Shown here piece by piece: positions 22,105 to 31,235 of a stretch of 64,000 nt of DNA. Positions within the stretch are counted from its first letter, which is position 1, and every line of letters begins with the position of its first letter. Made by a program: the position numbers and the translations under genes. This DNA comes from Poindextera sp035294785 (lineage in GTDB: Bacteria > Pseudomonadota > Alphaproteobacteria > Caulobacterales > Caulobacteraceae): contig DATGKF010000140.1 in the NCBI GenBank assembly GCA_035294785.1, forward strand, positions 1 to 64,000, written 5' to 3'. The notes beneath the pieces are model-generated. The model was not told the DNA's origin. It made no database searches and saw only the letters and a program-made list of their open reading frames with translations.

Positions 22105-23328
22105 ATGGCCGACTTTGGCGCCGACCAGCTGGAGGCGTTCCGCGCGGAGGCGAGCGAATGGCTCGCCGCCAACTACCCCGCCGTGCTGAAGGACCCGCGC
22201 GCGAAGACCGACCCGGAAGCCATCTGGGGCGGGCGCGCCTTCGCCGGCAGCGACGATCCGCAGATCACCTGGCTGCACCGCATGGCCGAGAAGGGCTGGA
22301 CCGCGCCCACCTGGCCGAAAGCCTACGGCGGCGGCGGCCTCTCGGCGGCGGAGGCGCGAGTGCTCGAGCGCGAGATCGCGCGCGGCGGCTACCGCACTCC
22401 ACTCGCCTCCTTCGGCGTCTGGATGCTCGGCCCCGTCCTGCTCGAGTTCGCCAACGAAGACCAAAAGAAACAGCACCTGCCGCGGATCGTGCGCGGCGAG
22501 ATCCGCTGGTGCCAGGGCTATTCCGAGCCGGGCGCGGGCTCCGACCTCGCGTCCTTGCAGACGCGCTGCGAGGACAAGGGCGACCACTGGCTGATCAACG
22601 GCCAGAAGATCTGGACCTCCTACGCCAACAAGGCCGACTGGTGCTTCTGCCTGGTGCGCACTGACACGTCCAAGAAGCACGAGGGCATCTCCTTCGTGCT
22701 CATCGACATGACGACGCCCGGCGTCGAGACGCGGCCGATCAAGCTGATCAGTGGCGAGAGCCCCTTCTGCGAGACCTTCTTTACCGACGTGAAGATCCCG
22801 AAGGAGAACATGGTTGGGCCGCTGAACGGCGGCTGGAACATCGCCAAGCGCCTCCTGCAGTACGAGCGTCAGAACATCTCGGGCGGCTTCGGCGGCGGCG
22901 GGGGCGCCGGCGGCGCGGCGGGCGACCTGGCCGAGATCGCCAAGCGCTACGTCGGGGTGGGCGAGGACGGCGCGCTCGCCGATGCGGACCTTCGCGGTCG
23001 CATCACGCGCAACAAGATGGACTTCCAGGCTTTCGGGCTGACCACAGCCCGCATCGCCGCTGAGAGCCGCACGTCCAACGGGCCGAGCGCGGCCACCTCG
23101 ATCATCAAGTACGCCGCCGCCGCCTTCGCCCAGGAACGGTCGGAGCTGATGGTCGAGGCCATGGGCGCGCAGGGCCTGGGGTGGGAAGGCGAGGGCTTCT
23201 CCCCGGGCGAGGTGACAGCCGCGCGCGGCTGGCTGCGATCGAAGGGCAACTCCATTGAAGGCGGCACCTCGGAAGTGAATATCAACGTGGTGGCCAAGCG
23301 TGTGCTAGGCTTGCCCGATCCCAAATAG
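22105..23328 (+). CDS. Acyl-CoA dehydrogenase, paralog 1 of 3
   Basis: The 407-residue acyl-CoA dehydrogenase introduces a double bond alpha-beta to the thioester and passes electrons to ETF. It shows the N-terminal helical domain, the FAD/substrate beta domain with the segment WCQGYSEPGAGSDLASLQT, and a C-terminal helical domain ending IEGGTSEVNINVVAKRVLGLP. At the usual catalytic Glu position of MCAD-type enzymes it has Gly, so the base is elsewhere or in a partner subunit, as in FadE-type heteromers. A Gly-rich insert (about residues 260-275) lies before the last domain. It heads a four-gene run with gaps of 62, 18 and 15 bases. GAGGA precedes the ATG. Confidence 0.93.
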   Translation: MADFGADQLEAFRAEASEWLAANYPAVLKDPRAKTDPEAIWGGRAFAGSDDPQITWLHRMAEKGWTAPTWPKAYGGGGLSAAEARVLEREIARGGYRTPLASFGVWMLGPVLLEFANEDQKKQHLPRIVRGEIRWCQGYSEPGAGSDLASLQTRCEDKGDHWLINGQKIWTSYANKADWCFCLVRTDTSKKHEGISFVLIDMTTPGVETRPIKLISGESPFCETFFTDVKIPKENMVGPLNGGWNIAKRLLQYERQNISGGFGGGGGAGGAAGDLAEIAKRYVGVGEDGALADADLRGRITRNKMDFQAFGLTTARIAAESRTSNGPSAATSIIKYAAAAFAQERSELMVEAMGAQGLGWEGEGFSPGEVTAARGWLRSKGNSIEGGTSEVNINVVAKRVLGLPDPK

Positions 23329-23390
23329 AGGGCTTCAACGGGGGCGGATTACCCCGCCCGACGCGATATTGAATTGATGGGAGATTGAAG

Positions 23391-24602
23391 ATGGCCGATT
23401 TCGGCGGCAGCGAGATTGACGCTTTCCGCGCCGAAGCGCGCGAGTGGCTGGAAGCCAACTATCCGAAATCGCTGCGCAAGGGCGCCGATCCGACCAGCGA
23501 AGAGCAGGCGATGACCGCCATGCTCAACCCGAACGAAGACCAGAAGCTCTGGAAGCAGCGCATGGCCGAAAAGGGCTGGGGCGCGCCCACCTGGCCGACA
23601 CAATACGGCGGCGGCGGGCTGAGCCAGCCGCAGGCGCGCGTGCTGCAGGAAGAGATGAACCGCATCGGCGCTTCCAACCCGATGATGGGCATGGGCACGA
23701 GCATGTTAGGCCCGACGCTGCTCGAGTACGGAACCGAGGATCAGAAGAAGCGCCACATCCCAAAGATCGTCTCCGGCGAGGTGCGCTGGTGCCAGGGCTA
23801 CTCGGAGCCGGGCGCGGGGTCCGACCTCGCATCGTTGCAGACCAAGTGCGAGGACAAGGGCGACCACTGGGAGGTGAACGGCCAGAAGATCTGGACCTCG
23901 GGCGCGCAATACGCCGACTGGTGCTTCTGCCTCGTGCGCACCGATCAGACCAAAAAGCACGAAGGCATCTCCTTCGTGCTCATCGACATGCACCAGCCCG
24001 GCGTCGAGACGCGCCCCATCAAGCTGATCGCCGGCTCGTCGCCCTTCTGCGAGACCTTTTTCACCAACGCCCGCGTGGAGAAGAACGACATGGTCGGGCC
24101 GCTGAACGGCGGCTGGACCGTCGGCAAGCGCCTGCTGCAGCACGAGCGCTCCGGGCAGGGCGGCGGCCGGATGATGGGCAGCGCCGCCAGCATTTCGGAC
24201 GTGGCCAAGACGTACGTCGGCCTGGACGAGAAGGGCCGCATCGCCGACCCCGACCTGCGCACCCGCGTCGCCGATCACATGATGAAGGCCAGGGCGCACG
24301 CACTGACCATGCAACGCGCGATCGCCGAGGCCAGGGGCAACCTCAATCCCAGCGCCACCACCTCGATCATGAAGAATTCCGGCACCCAGATCGGCCAGGA
24401 GCGGTCGGAGCTGATGCTGGAGATCATGGGCCACCAGGGCCTCGGCTGGGAAGGCGACGGCTTCGAGGCCGACGAGCTTTCCGCCGTGCGCGGCTGGCTG
24501 TCCGGCAAGGCGACGACGATCTTCGGCGGCTCGCAGGAGATTCAGAACAACATCATTTCCAAGCGGATCCTCGGGTTGCCAGACCCGACGGCCTCCGCCT
24601 GA
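23391..24602 (+). CDS. Acyl-CoA dehydrogenase, paralog 2 of 3
   Basis: This 403-residue protein is closely similar to its two neighbours throughout: the N-terminus MADFGG, EPGAGSDLASLQTKCEDKGD in the flavin domain, and TIFGGSQEIQNNIISKRILG at the end. The MCAD-type catalytic Glu position is Gly (FGG). The variable segment after LLQHERSG is Gly/Met-rich. It is likely the large subunit of a heteromeric dehydrogenase for branched, aromatic-side-chain, terpenoid or steroid-side-chain CoA esters. GGGAG lies before the ATG at 23391, and the next gene begins 18 bases after its stop. Confidence 0.93.
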   Translation: MADFGGSEIDAFRAEAREWLEANYPKSLRKGADPTSEEQAMTAMLNPNEDQKLWKQRMAEKGWGAPTWPTQYGGGGLSQPQARVLQEEMNRIGASNPMMGMGTSMLGPTLLEYGTEDQKKRHIPKIVSGEVRWCQGYSEPGAGSDLASLQTKCEDKGDHWEVNGQKIWTSGAQYADWCFCLVRTDQTKKHEGISFVLIDMHQPGVETRPIKLIAGSSPFCETFFTNARVEKNDMVGPLNGGWTVGKRLLQHERSGQGGGRMMGSAASISDVAKTYVGLDEKGRIADPDLRTRVADHMMKARAHALTMQRAIAEARGNLNPSATTSIMKNSGTQIGQERSELMLEIMGHQGLGWEGDGFEADELSAVRGWLSGKATTIFGGSQEIQNNIISKRILGLPDPTASA

Positions 24603-24620
24603 TCGTAGGAGACGAAGACC

Positions 24621-25844
24621 ATGGCTGATTTTGGGGGCGCCGACCTCGACGCCTTCCGCACTGAGGCGCGCGAGTGGCTCGAGGCCAACTTCCCGCCGGC
24701 GCTGAAAGGCCGGGGCGGGGCGATGTACGTCGAAGGCGCGGGCCCATCGGGCGGCGACTTCGGCCTGTGGAAGAAGCGCATGGGCGACAAGGGCTGGGGC
24801 GTTCCGACCTGGCCCAAGGCCTACGGCGGCGGCGGGCTCGAGCCCGCGCAGGCGCGCGTGCTGCAGCAGGAGATGAACCGCATCGGCGCCTGGAACCCGA
24901 TCGGCGGCATGGGCGTGATGATGTTCGGCCCGACGCTGCTCGAGTACGGCAACGAGGATCAGAAGAAGACCCACATCCCCAAGATCGTCCATGGCGAGGT
25001 GAACTGGTGCCAGGGCTTCTCCGAGCCCGGCGCCGGGTCGGACCTCGCCTCGCTTCAGACCCGCTGCGAGGACAAAGGCGACCACTGGCTCGTCAACGGC
25101 TCGAAGATCTGGACCAGCGGCGCGCAGTGGGCCGATTGGTGCTTCTGCCTGGTGCGGACCGACACGACGAAGAAGCACGAAGGCATCTCCTTCCTGCTTA
25201 TCGACATGAAGACGCCCGGCGTCGAGGTGCGGCCGATCAAGCTGATCGCCGGCGCATCGCCCTTCTGCGAGACCTTCTTCACCGACGTGAAGGTGCCGAA
25301 GGAAAACCTGGTCGGGCCGATGAACGGCGGCTGGACCATCGGCAAGCGGCTCCTGCAGCATGAGCGCAGCGGCCTCTCCGGCGGTGGCGGCGGCGGCGGA
25401 GGCGGCGGCATGTTCGGCGTCTCCGGCTCGGTGCCGCAGCTGGCCAAGACCTACGTCGGCGCCGACGAGAAGGGCCGTATCGCCGACTCCGACCTGCGCT
25501 TCCGCATCGCCTCGCACGACATGGACCGGCGCGCGTTCCAGCTCACCGCGCTGCGGACGATGATGGAGTCGCGCTCCAACCAAGGGCCATCGGCGGCGAC
25601 CTCGATCATGAAGAACGCCGGCACCAAGATCGGCCAGGATCAGGCCGAGCTGACCATCGAGATCATGGGGAACCAGGGCCTCGGCTGGGAAGGCGACGGC
25701 TTCACGTCGGAGGAACTCCAGGCCGTGCGCGGATGGCTGGGCGGCAAGGCCACCACCATCTTCGGCGGCTCGGCCGAGATCCAGAACAACATCATCTCCA
25801 AGCGGATTCTGGGCCTGCCCGATCCGATCAACGCTTCAAATTAG
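24621..25844 (+). CDS. Acyl-CoA dehydrogenase, paralog 3 of 3
   Basis: The 407-residue protein is the closest relative of paralog 2, sharing MADFGGADLDAFRTEAREWL, the EPGAGSDLASLQTRCEDKGD segment and a C-terminus with IFGGSAEIQNNIISKRILG. Again Gly occupies the MCAD catalytic-Glu position. It carries an uninterrupted run of ten glycines (about residues 254-263) encoded by a GGC/GGT/GGA repeat, longer than in the paralogs. Only 15 bases separate it from the fourth, different acyl-CoA dehydrogenase, suggesting that the two form a complex. AGGAG precedes the ATG. Confidence 0.93.
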   Translation: MADFGGADLDAFRTEAREWLEANFPPALKGRGGAMYVEGAGPSGGDFGLWKKRMGDKGWGVPTWPKAYGGGGLEPAQARVLQQEMNRIGAWNPIGGMGVMMFGPTLLEYGNEDQKKTHIPKIVHGEVNWCQGFSEPGAGSDLASLQTRCEDKGDHWLVNGSKIWTSGAQWADWCFCLVRTDTTKKHEGISFLLIDMKTPGVEVRPIKLIAGASPFCETFFTDVKVPKENLVGPMNGGWTIGKRLLQHERSGLSGGGGGGGGGGMFGVSGSVPQLAKTYVGADEKGRIADSDLRFRIASHDMDRRAFQLTALRTMMESRSNQGPSAATSIMKNAGTKIGQDQAELTIEIMGNQGLGWEGDGFTSEELQAVRGWLGGKATTIFGGSAEIQNNIISKRILGLPDPINASN

Positions 25845-25859
25845 AAGGACAATTTCATC

Positions 25860-26996
25860 ATGGCCGTTTTGACAGAAGAACAGAGCATGCTCCGCGACGC
25901 GGCGCGCACCTGGACCCAGGAAAAGTCGCCCGTCACCGCCTTCCGCAAGATGCGCGACGCCGGCATGCCGCTGGGCTACGACCCCGCCGCCTTCGCCGAG
26001 ATGGCGGAGATGGGCTGGACCGGCGTCATCATCCCCGAGGAATACGGCGGATCGGACTTCGGCTACCTCAGCCTCGGGCTGGTGCTCGAAGAGACCGGCC
26101 GCACGCTGACGGCCTCGCCGCTGCTCTCCTCCGCGCTCGCCGCCGCGAGCGCTATCATCCTCGGCGGCTCGGACGCCCAGAAGGGCGCGTACTTGCCGAA
26201 GATCGCCTCGGGCGAGCTGGTCGGCACGCTGGCCATCGACGAAGGCCCGCACCACGCGCCGGAAAAGGTGGCGCTGGAGGCGAAGAAGAGCGGCTCGGGC
26301 TACACCCTGAACGGCGCCAAGACCTTCGTGCTCGAGGGCATGGCGGCCGGCGTCTACGTCGTCTCCGCCCGCACCTCGGGCAAGGCGGGGGACAAAGAGG
26401 GCATCACCCTCTTCCTCGTGCCCGCCGACGCCAAAGGCGTCGAGCGCAAGGCGCTGAAGCTGGCCGACAGCCGCGGCGCGGCGAACGTCGCCTTCAAGAA
26501 CGTCGAGGTCGGCGCCGATGCCGTGCTGGGCGACGTCGACAAGGGCGGCGACCTTTTGGAAAAGGTGCTCGACCGCGCCCGCGCCGGTCTCGCCGCCGAG
26601 ATGCTGGGCGCGGCGACCCAGGCGTTCGAGACCACCCTCGATTACCTCAAGACCCGCGTGCAGTTCGGCCAGGTGATCGGCGCCTTCCAGGCGCTGCAGC
26701 ACCGGGCGGCGAAGATGTTCACCGACCTCGAGCTGGCGCGCTCCTGCGTCGAGGCGGCGCTGGCGGCGATCGACAACGACTCGCCCGACACGCCGGAGCT
26801 GGTGTCGCTGGCCAAGGCAAAGATGGGCGACACCCTGCACCTGGTCTCCAACGAGATGGTGCAGATGCATGGCGGCATCGGCATGACCGACGCCCACGAC
26901 GCCGGGCTCTACCTGAAGCGCGCCCGCGCGGCGGAAGCCAGCTACGGCGGTCAGTCGTACCACCGGGACCGGTACGCCCGGCTGAACGGCTACTAG
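25860..26996 (+). CDS. Acyl-CoA dehydrogenase, small partner-type subunit
   Basis: This 378-residue acyl-CoA dehydrogenase is a distinct subfamily from the three upstream genes. It has a degenerate flavin-domain motif (TLAIDEGPHHAPEK where TEPxxGSD would be) and a C-terminus VQMHGGIGMTDAHDAGLYLKRA. These are features of the partner subunits of alpha2-beta2 FadE complexes such as those in actinobacterial cholesterol side-chain degradation. It is likely to pair with one or more of the three upstream proteins. Being last in the run, it could be shared among them. Confidence 0.9.
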   Translation: MAVLTEEQSMLRDAARTWTQEKSPVTAFRKMRDAGMPLGYDPAAFAEMAEMGWTGVIIPEEYGGSDFGYLSLGLVLEETGRTLTASPLLSSALAAASAIILGGSDAQKGAYLPKIASGELVGTLAIDEGPHHAPEKVALEAKKSGSGYTLNGAKTFVLEGMAAGVYVVSARTSGKAGDKEGITLFLVPADAKGVERKALKLADSRGAANVAFKNVEVGADAVLGDVDKGGDLLEKVLDRARAGLAAEMLGAATQAFETTLDYLKTRVQFGQVIGAFQALQHRAAKMFTDLELARSCVEAALAAIDNDSPDTPELVSLAKAKMGDTLHLVSNEMVQMHGGIGMTDAHDAGLYLKRARAAEASYGGQSYHRDRYARLNGY

Positions 26997-27067
26997 CCAT
27001 TGATTGATCGCACCCCGGGGGGCGGATAAGCTTCGGCGAAGCATCCAGATCCTCTGGGGGAGCGATC

Positions 27068-28027
27068 ATGAAAAACCTCGTCCTCGCCGCGTCGGCGCTC
27101 GCCGCCGTGGCCAGCCTCGCCTTTGCCGGACCGGCGTCGGCGCAATACGGCATGGACCGCGGCCAGCCGAAGAACATGACAACGCCGAACCTGCCGCAGT
27201 GCGCGCATCCGATCGGCACCGCGGCGATCAAGGAACCCGACCACGACTGGTGGAGCCCGCTCGGCCTCTCCAATCCGGAGTCGCTCCTGAAGCTCTTCGC
27301 CTCGCGCTCGGGGTGCCTGCGCATCGTCCAGGGCGATACGGGCGTGGCCATGCACAGCCAGCAGGAAGACCTCGCCAGCTCCGGCGAGTTGCAGCGCAAC
27401 TCCAACGTCGGCAAGGGTCAGGTGGCCGCGGCGGACTTCTTCATCATCCCCGACATCGCCAACCAGAACTCCAATTCCAGCGGCAGCAACGTCGGTGCGG
27501 CGCTCGGCCACTTCCTGCCTGGCGCGTTCGGCGCCATCGCCGGCTCGATCAGCACCAAGAGCGAGGAGGCGCAGACGCTGATCACCTTGGTCAACGCTCG
27601 CACCACCGAACAGCTCTACGTCGCCGAGGGTGCGGCGAAGAAGACCGACATCTCCTTCGGCGCCGGCGGCGGAGTGGCCGGCTGGGCCGGCTTCATCGCC
27701 GCGGCCGGCGGCGGCTACTCCAACACCAACATCGGACAGGTGATCTCGGCCGCCTACTTCAACGCCTACGTCGACCTCGTGCATTACATGCAGACCCAGG
27801 GCATGGACGCCCAGGCGTCGGCCCAAAACGCGCCGCAGCAGGCCTATCACGTCACCCGCTCGTTCGTGATGCGCGCCTCGCCGTCCGCCGACTCACGCCG
27901 CGTGCGCGACCTCGCCGTCGGCGACGAGGTCTTCCCCACCGGTCAGCAGAACGGCGTCTGGTGGCAGGTGGACGACGAGAACGGCAACCGCGGTTGGGTC
28001 TCCTCGACCGCGATCACCGCGCACTGA
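27068..28027 (+). CDS. Secreted CsgG/HfaB-like protein with C-terminal SH3 domain
   Basis: The 319-residue protein has a classical signal peptide (ending AGPASAQ), a central domain of about residues 60-245 resembling the CsgG/HfaB curli or holdfast secretion-channel fold (GKGQVAAADFFIIPDI, a Gly-rich GAGGGVAGWAGFIAAAGGG region, and NIGQVISAAYFNAYVDLVHY), and a bacterial SH3-like domain at the C-terminus (FVMRASPSADSRRVRDLAVG, then GWVSSTAI). It lacks the lipobox of true CsgG. It probably acts in the periplasm or at the outer membrane, with SH3 binding peptidoglycan or protein. It stands alone, followed by a strong hairpin. Confidence 0.72.
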   Translation: MKNLVLAASALAAVASLAFAGPASAQYGMDRGQPKNMTTPNLPQCAHPIGTAAIKEPDHDWWSPLGLSNPESLLKLFASRSGCLRIVQGDTGVAMHSQQEDLASSGELQRNSNVGKGQVAAADFFIIPDIANQNSNSSGSNVGAALGHFLPGAFGAIAGSISTKSEEAQTLITLVNARTTEQLYVAEGAAKKTDISFGAGGGVAGWAGFIAAAGGGYSNTNIGQVISAAYFNAYVDLVHYMQTQGMDAQASAQNAPQQAYHVTRSFVMRASPSADSRRVRDLAVGDEVFPTGQQNGVWWQVDDENGNRGWVSSTAITAH

Positions 28028-28037
28028 CGTCACGGTC

Positions 28038-28069
28038 GCCCTCGGGCGCCTTTGTAAGGCCCCGAGGGC
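28038..28069 (+). terminator. Strong hairpin after the CsgG-like gene
   Basis: GCCCTCGGG-C-GCCTT (28038-28052) pairs with AAGGC-CCCGAGGGC (28056-28069) around a TGT loop, a 14-pair stem with one bulged base ten bases after the stop codon. No U-tract follows, so it is either a Rho-assisted/structure-only terminator or a 3'-end stabiliser. Confidence 0.5.
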
Positions 28070-28132
28070 TCGCGCCGAGCGCCCCTAGTCTCTAGATAGG
28101 CGGCGAGGCCGCATCGGCCGCTGGAGGCGCCG

Positions 28133-29191
28133 TTGGCTCGCACCCCGCTGAAACTGAAACCGGTCGGCAGCCAGGTGATCGTGATCACCGGCGCGACCTC
28201 GGGCATCGGCCTATCCACCGCCCGCGCCGCGGCATCGCGAGGCGCGAGCCTGATGCTGGTCGCCCGTAACGAAGAGGCGCTGAAGAGCGTCGCCGAGGAC
28301 CTGACCGCAAAAGGGGCTCAGGTCGCCTACGCCGTCGCCGACGTGGGCGTCGAAGCGCAGGTGCGCGCAGCGGCCGAGGCGGCGATCGCCCGCTTCGGCG
28401 GCTTCGACACCTGGGTGAACGACGCTGGCGTCTCGGTCTTCGGCGACATCGCCAAGACGCCGATCGCCGACCAGCGCCGCCTGTTCGAGACCAACTACTG
28501 GGGCGTCGTCTATGGCTCGCTGGTCGCGGTGGAGCATCTGCGCGGCCGCCCGGGCGGCGGCGCGGTGATCAACCTCGGCTCGGCGCTGGGCGACATGGCC
28601 ATCCCGTTGCAAGGCGCGTATTCGGCCTCGAAGCACGCGGTGAAAGGCTTCACCCAGGCGCTGCGCATGGAGCTCATCCGCGAAGGCGCCCCCGTCTCGG
28701 TGACCCTGATCAAGCCCTCGGCCATCGACACGCCCTACAAGGACCACGCCAAGAATCTCACCGGCGCGCCGGTCAAGAACCCGCCGCCGGTCTACGCGAC
28801 CCCGCTGGTCGCCCAGGCGATTCTGTATGCGGCCGAGCATCGGGTGCGGACGCTGAGCGTGGGCGCTGGCGGGCCGCTGATCGCGGCGCTGGCCGCCCTC
28901 GCCCCGGCCGTGGCCGAGCCGATCATGGTCGCCGTGGCGCCGGCGCTGCAGCGGGATGCGGGCGCCAAGCGCCAGGCGCGCGCCGACAATCTGCACCAGG
29001 CCGGCCAGGACCTGCGCGAGCGGGCCTACTACAAGGGCGTGCGCGAGCAGAGTCTGTTCGCCGCCGCCCAGATGCGCCCGCGCGCCACGCTCGCCGTCGC
29101 CATCGCCGCCGCCATCGCGACCGCGCTCGCCTTCGTCGGCGGCCGCAAGCTCGGCCGCGCCGGCGCGTCGGTGGTCGAACCCGCGCCCTGA
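28133..29191 (+). CDS. SDR-family oxidoreductase with C-terminal hydrophobic tail
   Basis: This 352-residue protein has an SDR core: TGATSGIG at 19-26, NDAG at 96-99 in place of NNAG, and catalytic Ser150, Tyr163 and Lys167. It then carries an extension of about 100 residues ending in a single hydrophobic Ala-rich segment (about 318-336), suggesting a membrane-anchored C-terminus. The start is a TTG, chosen because GGAGG lies six bases upstream and no ATG is available before the cofactor motif. The substrate is unknown. The family is common in Caulobacterales and Burkholderia. Confidence 0.88.
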   Translation: MARTPLKLKPVGSQVIVITGATSGIGLSTARAAASRGASLMLVARNEEALKSVAEDLTAKGAQVAYAVADVGVEAQVRAAAEAAIARFGGFDTWVNDAGVSVFGDIAKTPIADQRRLFETNYWGVVYGSLVAVEHLRGRPGGGAVINLGSALGDMAIPLQGAYSASKHAVKGFTQALRMELIREGAPVSVTLIKPSAIDTPYKDHAKNLTGAPVKNPPPVYATPLVAQAILYAAEHRVRTLSVGAGGPLIAALAALAPAVAEPIMVAVAPALQRDAGAKRQARADNLHQAGQDLRERAYYKGVREQSLFAAAQMRPRATLAVAIAAAIATALAFVGGRKLGRAGASVVEPAP

Positions 29192-29255
29192 GCGCTTGCC
29201 GCCTGCGTCGCCGGCCGCCTAAATCGCGCCGGGCAGCAAAAGGCGGGACGAAGAC

Positions 29256-30053
<798 letters not shown>

Positions 30054-30140
30054 ATCGTGAGAGGGCGCGGAACCAAACCGCCCTCCGATCCTTGCGTTTT
30101 GAAGGGGCGACGCACGCCCCGCGTTCACGCGAGGTCACCA

Positions 30141-31226
30141 ATGAAGATTGCCCAGATCGCCCCGTTGTACGAAGCCGTGCCGCCGCGGCTCTATGGAGGG
30201 ACCGAGCGGGTGGTCGCCTATCTGTGTGACGCGCTGGCGGACGCCGGCCATGAGGTGGTGCTGTTCTCCAGCGGCGACGCCGAGACCAAGGCCGAGCTTG
30301 CCGTCGTGCGCGACCAGGCGATCCGTCTCGACCCGGCGCCGCTCAAGTCCGACCTCGCCGCTCATCTCAGCATGCTCGCCGAGGTGCGCCGGCGTGCGCA
30401 CGAGTTCGACGTGCTGCACTTCCACGTCGACATGCTGCACTTCCCGTTCTTCGAGGACATCGCCGCCTCGACCCTCAGCACGCTGCACGGACGGCTCGAC
30501 ATCAAGGATCTGGCGCCCGTCTACACGCGCTGGCGGCGCTATCCGCTGGTGTCCATCTCGAACGCACAGCGCCGGCATCTGCCGGACGCGAACTGGCTCG
30601 GCACGGTGCACCATGGGGTGCCGGCGAACCTGTGCCGGCTGAGCAGGAGTCCCCAAGGCTACCTCGCCTTTCTCGGCCGCATATCGCCGGAAAAGCGGCC
30701 AGATCGCGCGATCGCGATGGCCAAGCGCCTGGGATGGCCCCTGAAGATCGCCGCCAAGGTCGATGCGGCGGACCGCGACTACTTCAAGGCCGAGATCGAG
30801 CCCTTGCTGGACCATCCGCTGATCGAGTTCATCGGCGAGATCGGCGACAGCGGAAAGTCGGCGTTCCTGGGCGGGGCCGACGCGCTGGTCTTTCCGATCG
30901 ACTGGCCCGAGCCCTTCGGCTTGGTGATGATCGAGGCGATGGCCGCCGGCACGCCGGTGATCGCTTGGAGATGCGGATCGACGCCCGAACTGGTCGAGGA
31001 TGGGCTGACCGGGTTCATCGTCGGCTCGGACGCCGAAGCGGACGCGGCTCTCGCGCGCGCCGTGGCCCTGGACCGGACAGCGATCCGCCGGCGTTTCGAG
31101 CAGCGCTTCACCGCGCGGGCGATGGCTGAGCGGTATCTCGCGCTGTACGGCCGCCTGACGCCGCGCCGCGCGCCCATTTCGGCTGCGACGAAGAGGACGG
31201 ACACGGCGCTCGCGCGAATCGTCTAG
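30141..31226 (+). CDS. Glycosyltransferase family 4 protein
   Basis: This 361-residue retaining glycosyltransferase (GT-B fold) has an N-terminal acceptor domain starting MKIAQIAPLYEAVPPRLYGG and a C-terminal nucleotide-sugar domain with FLGRISPEKRPDRAI and the E-x7-E motif in EPFGLVMIEAMAAGTPVIA. The ATG follows GAGG. A glycogen-debranching-type glucosidase starts ten bases after its stop. This pair is recurrent in proteobacteria and suggests synthesis or turnover of an alpha-glucan or compatible-solute glycoside. The donor and acceptor sugars are not evident. Confidence 0.9.
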   Translation: MKIAQIAPLYEAVPPRLYGGTERVVAYLCDALADAGHEVVLFSSGDAETKAELAVVRDQAIRLDPAPLKSDLAAHLSMLAEVRRRAHEFDVLHFHVDMLHFPFFEDIAASTLSTLHGRLDIKDLAPVYTRWRRYPLVSISNAQRRHLPDANWLGTVHHGVPANLCRLSRSPQGYLAFLGRISPEKRPDRAIAMAKRLGWPLKIAAKVDAADRDYFKAEIEPLLDHPLIEFIGEIGDSGKSAFLGGADALVFPIDWPEPFGLVMIEAMAAGTPVIAWRCGSTPELVEDGLTGFIVGSDAEADAALARAVALDRTAIRRRFEQRFTARAMAERYLALYGRLTPRRAPISAATKRTDTALARIV

Positions 31227-31235
31227 TCAGAGGGC

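Noticed and set aside
23706..25583. Long open frame antisense to acyl-CoA dehydrogenase paralogs 2 and 3
   Set aside because: It spans two real genes and their junction in the complementary phase, with repetitive low-complexity translation. It is a shadow of the paralogs.
30061..30085. GAGGGCG/CGCCCTC hairpin after an SDR gene as a terminator
   Set aside because: The stem is only seven pairs with an 11-base loop, and the T-run is about 12 bases away. Support is too weak to call.
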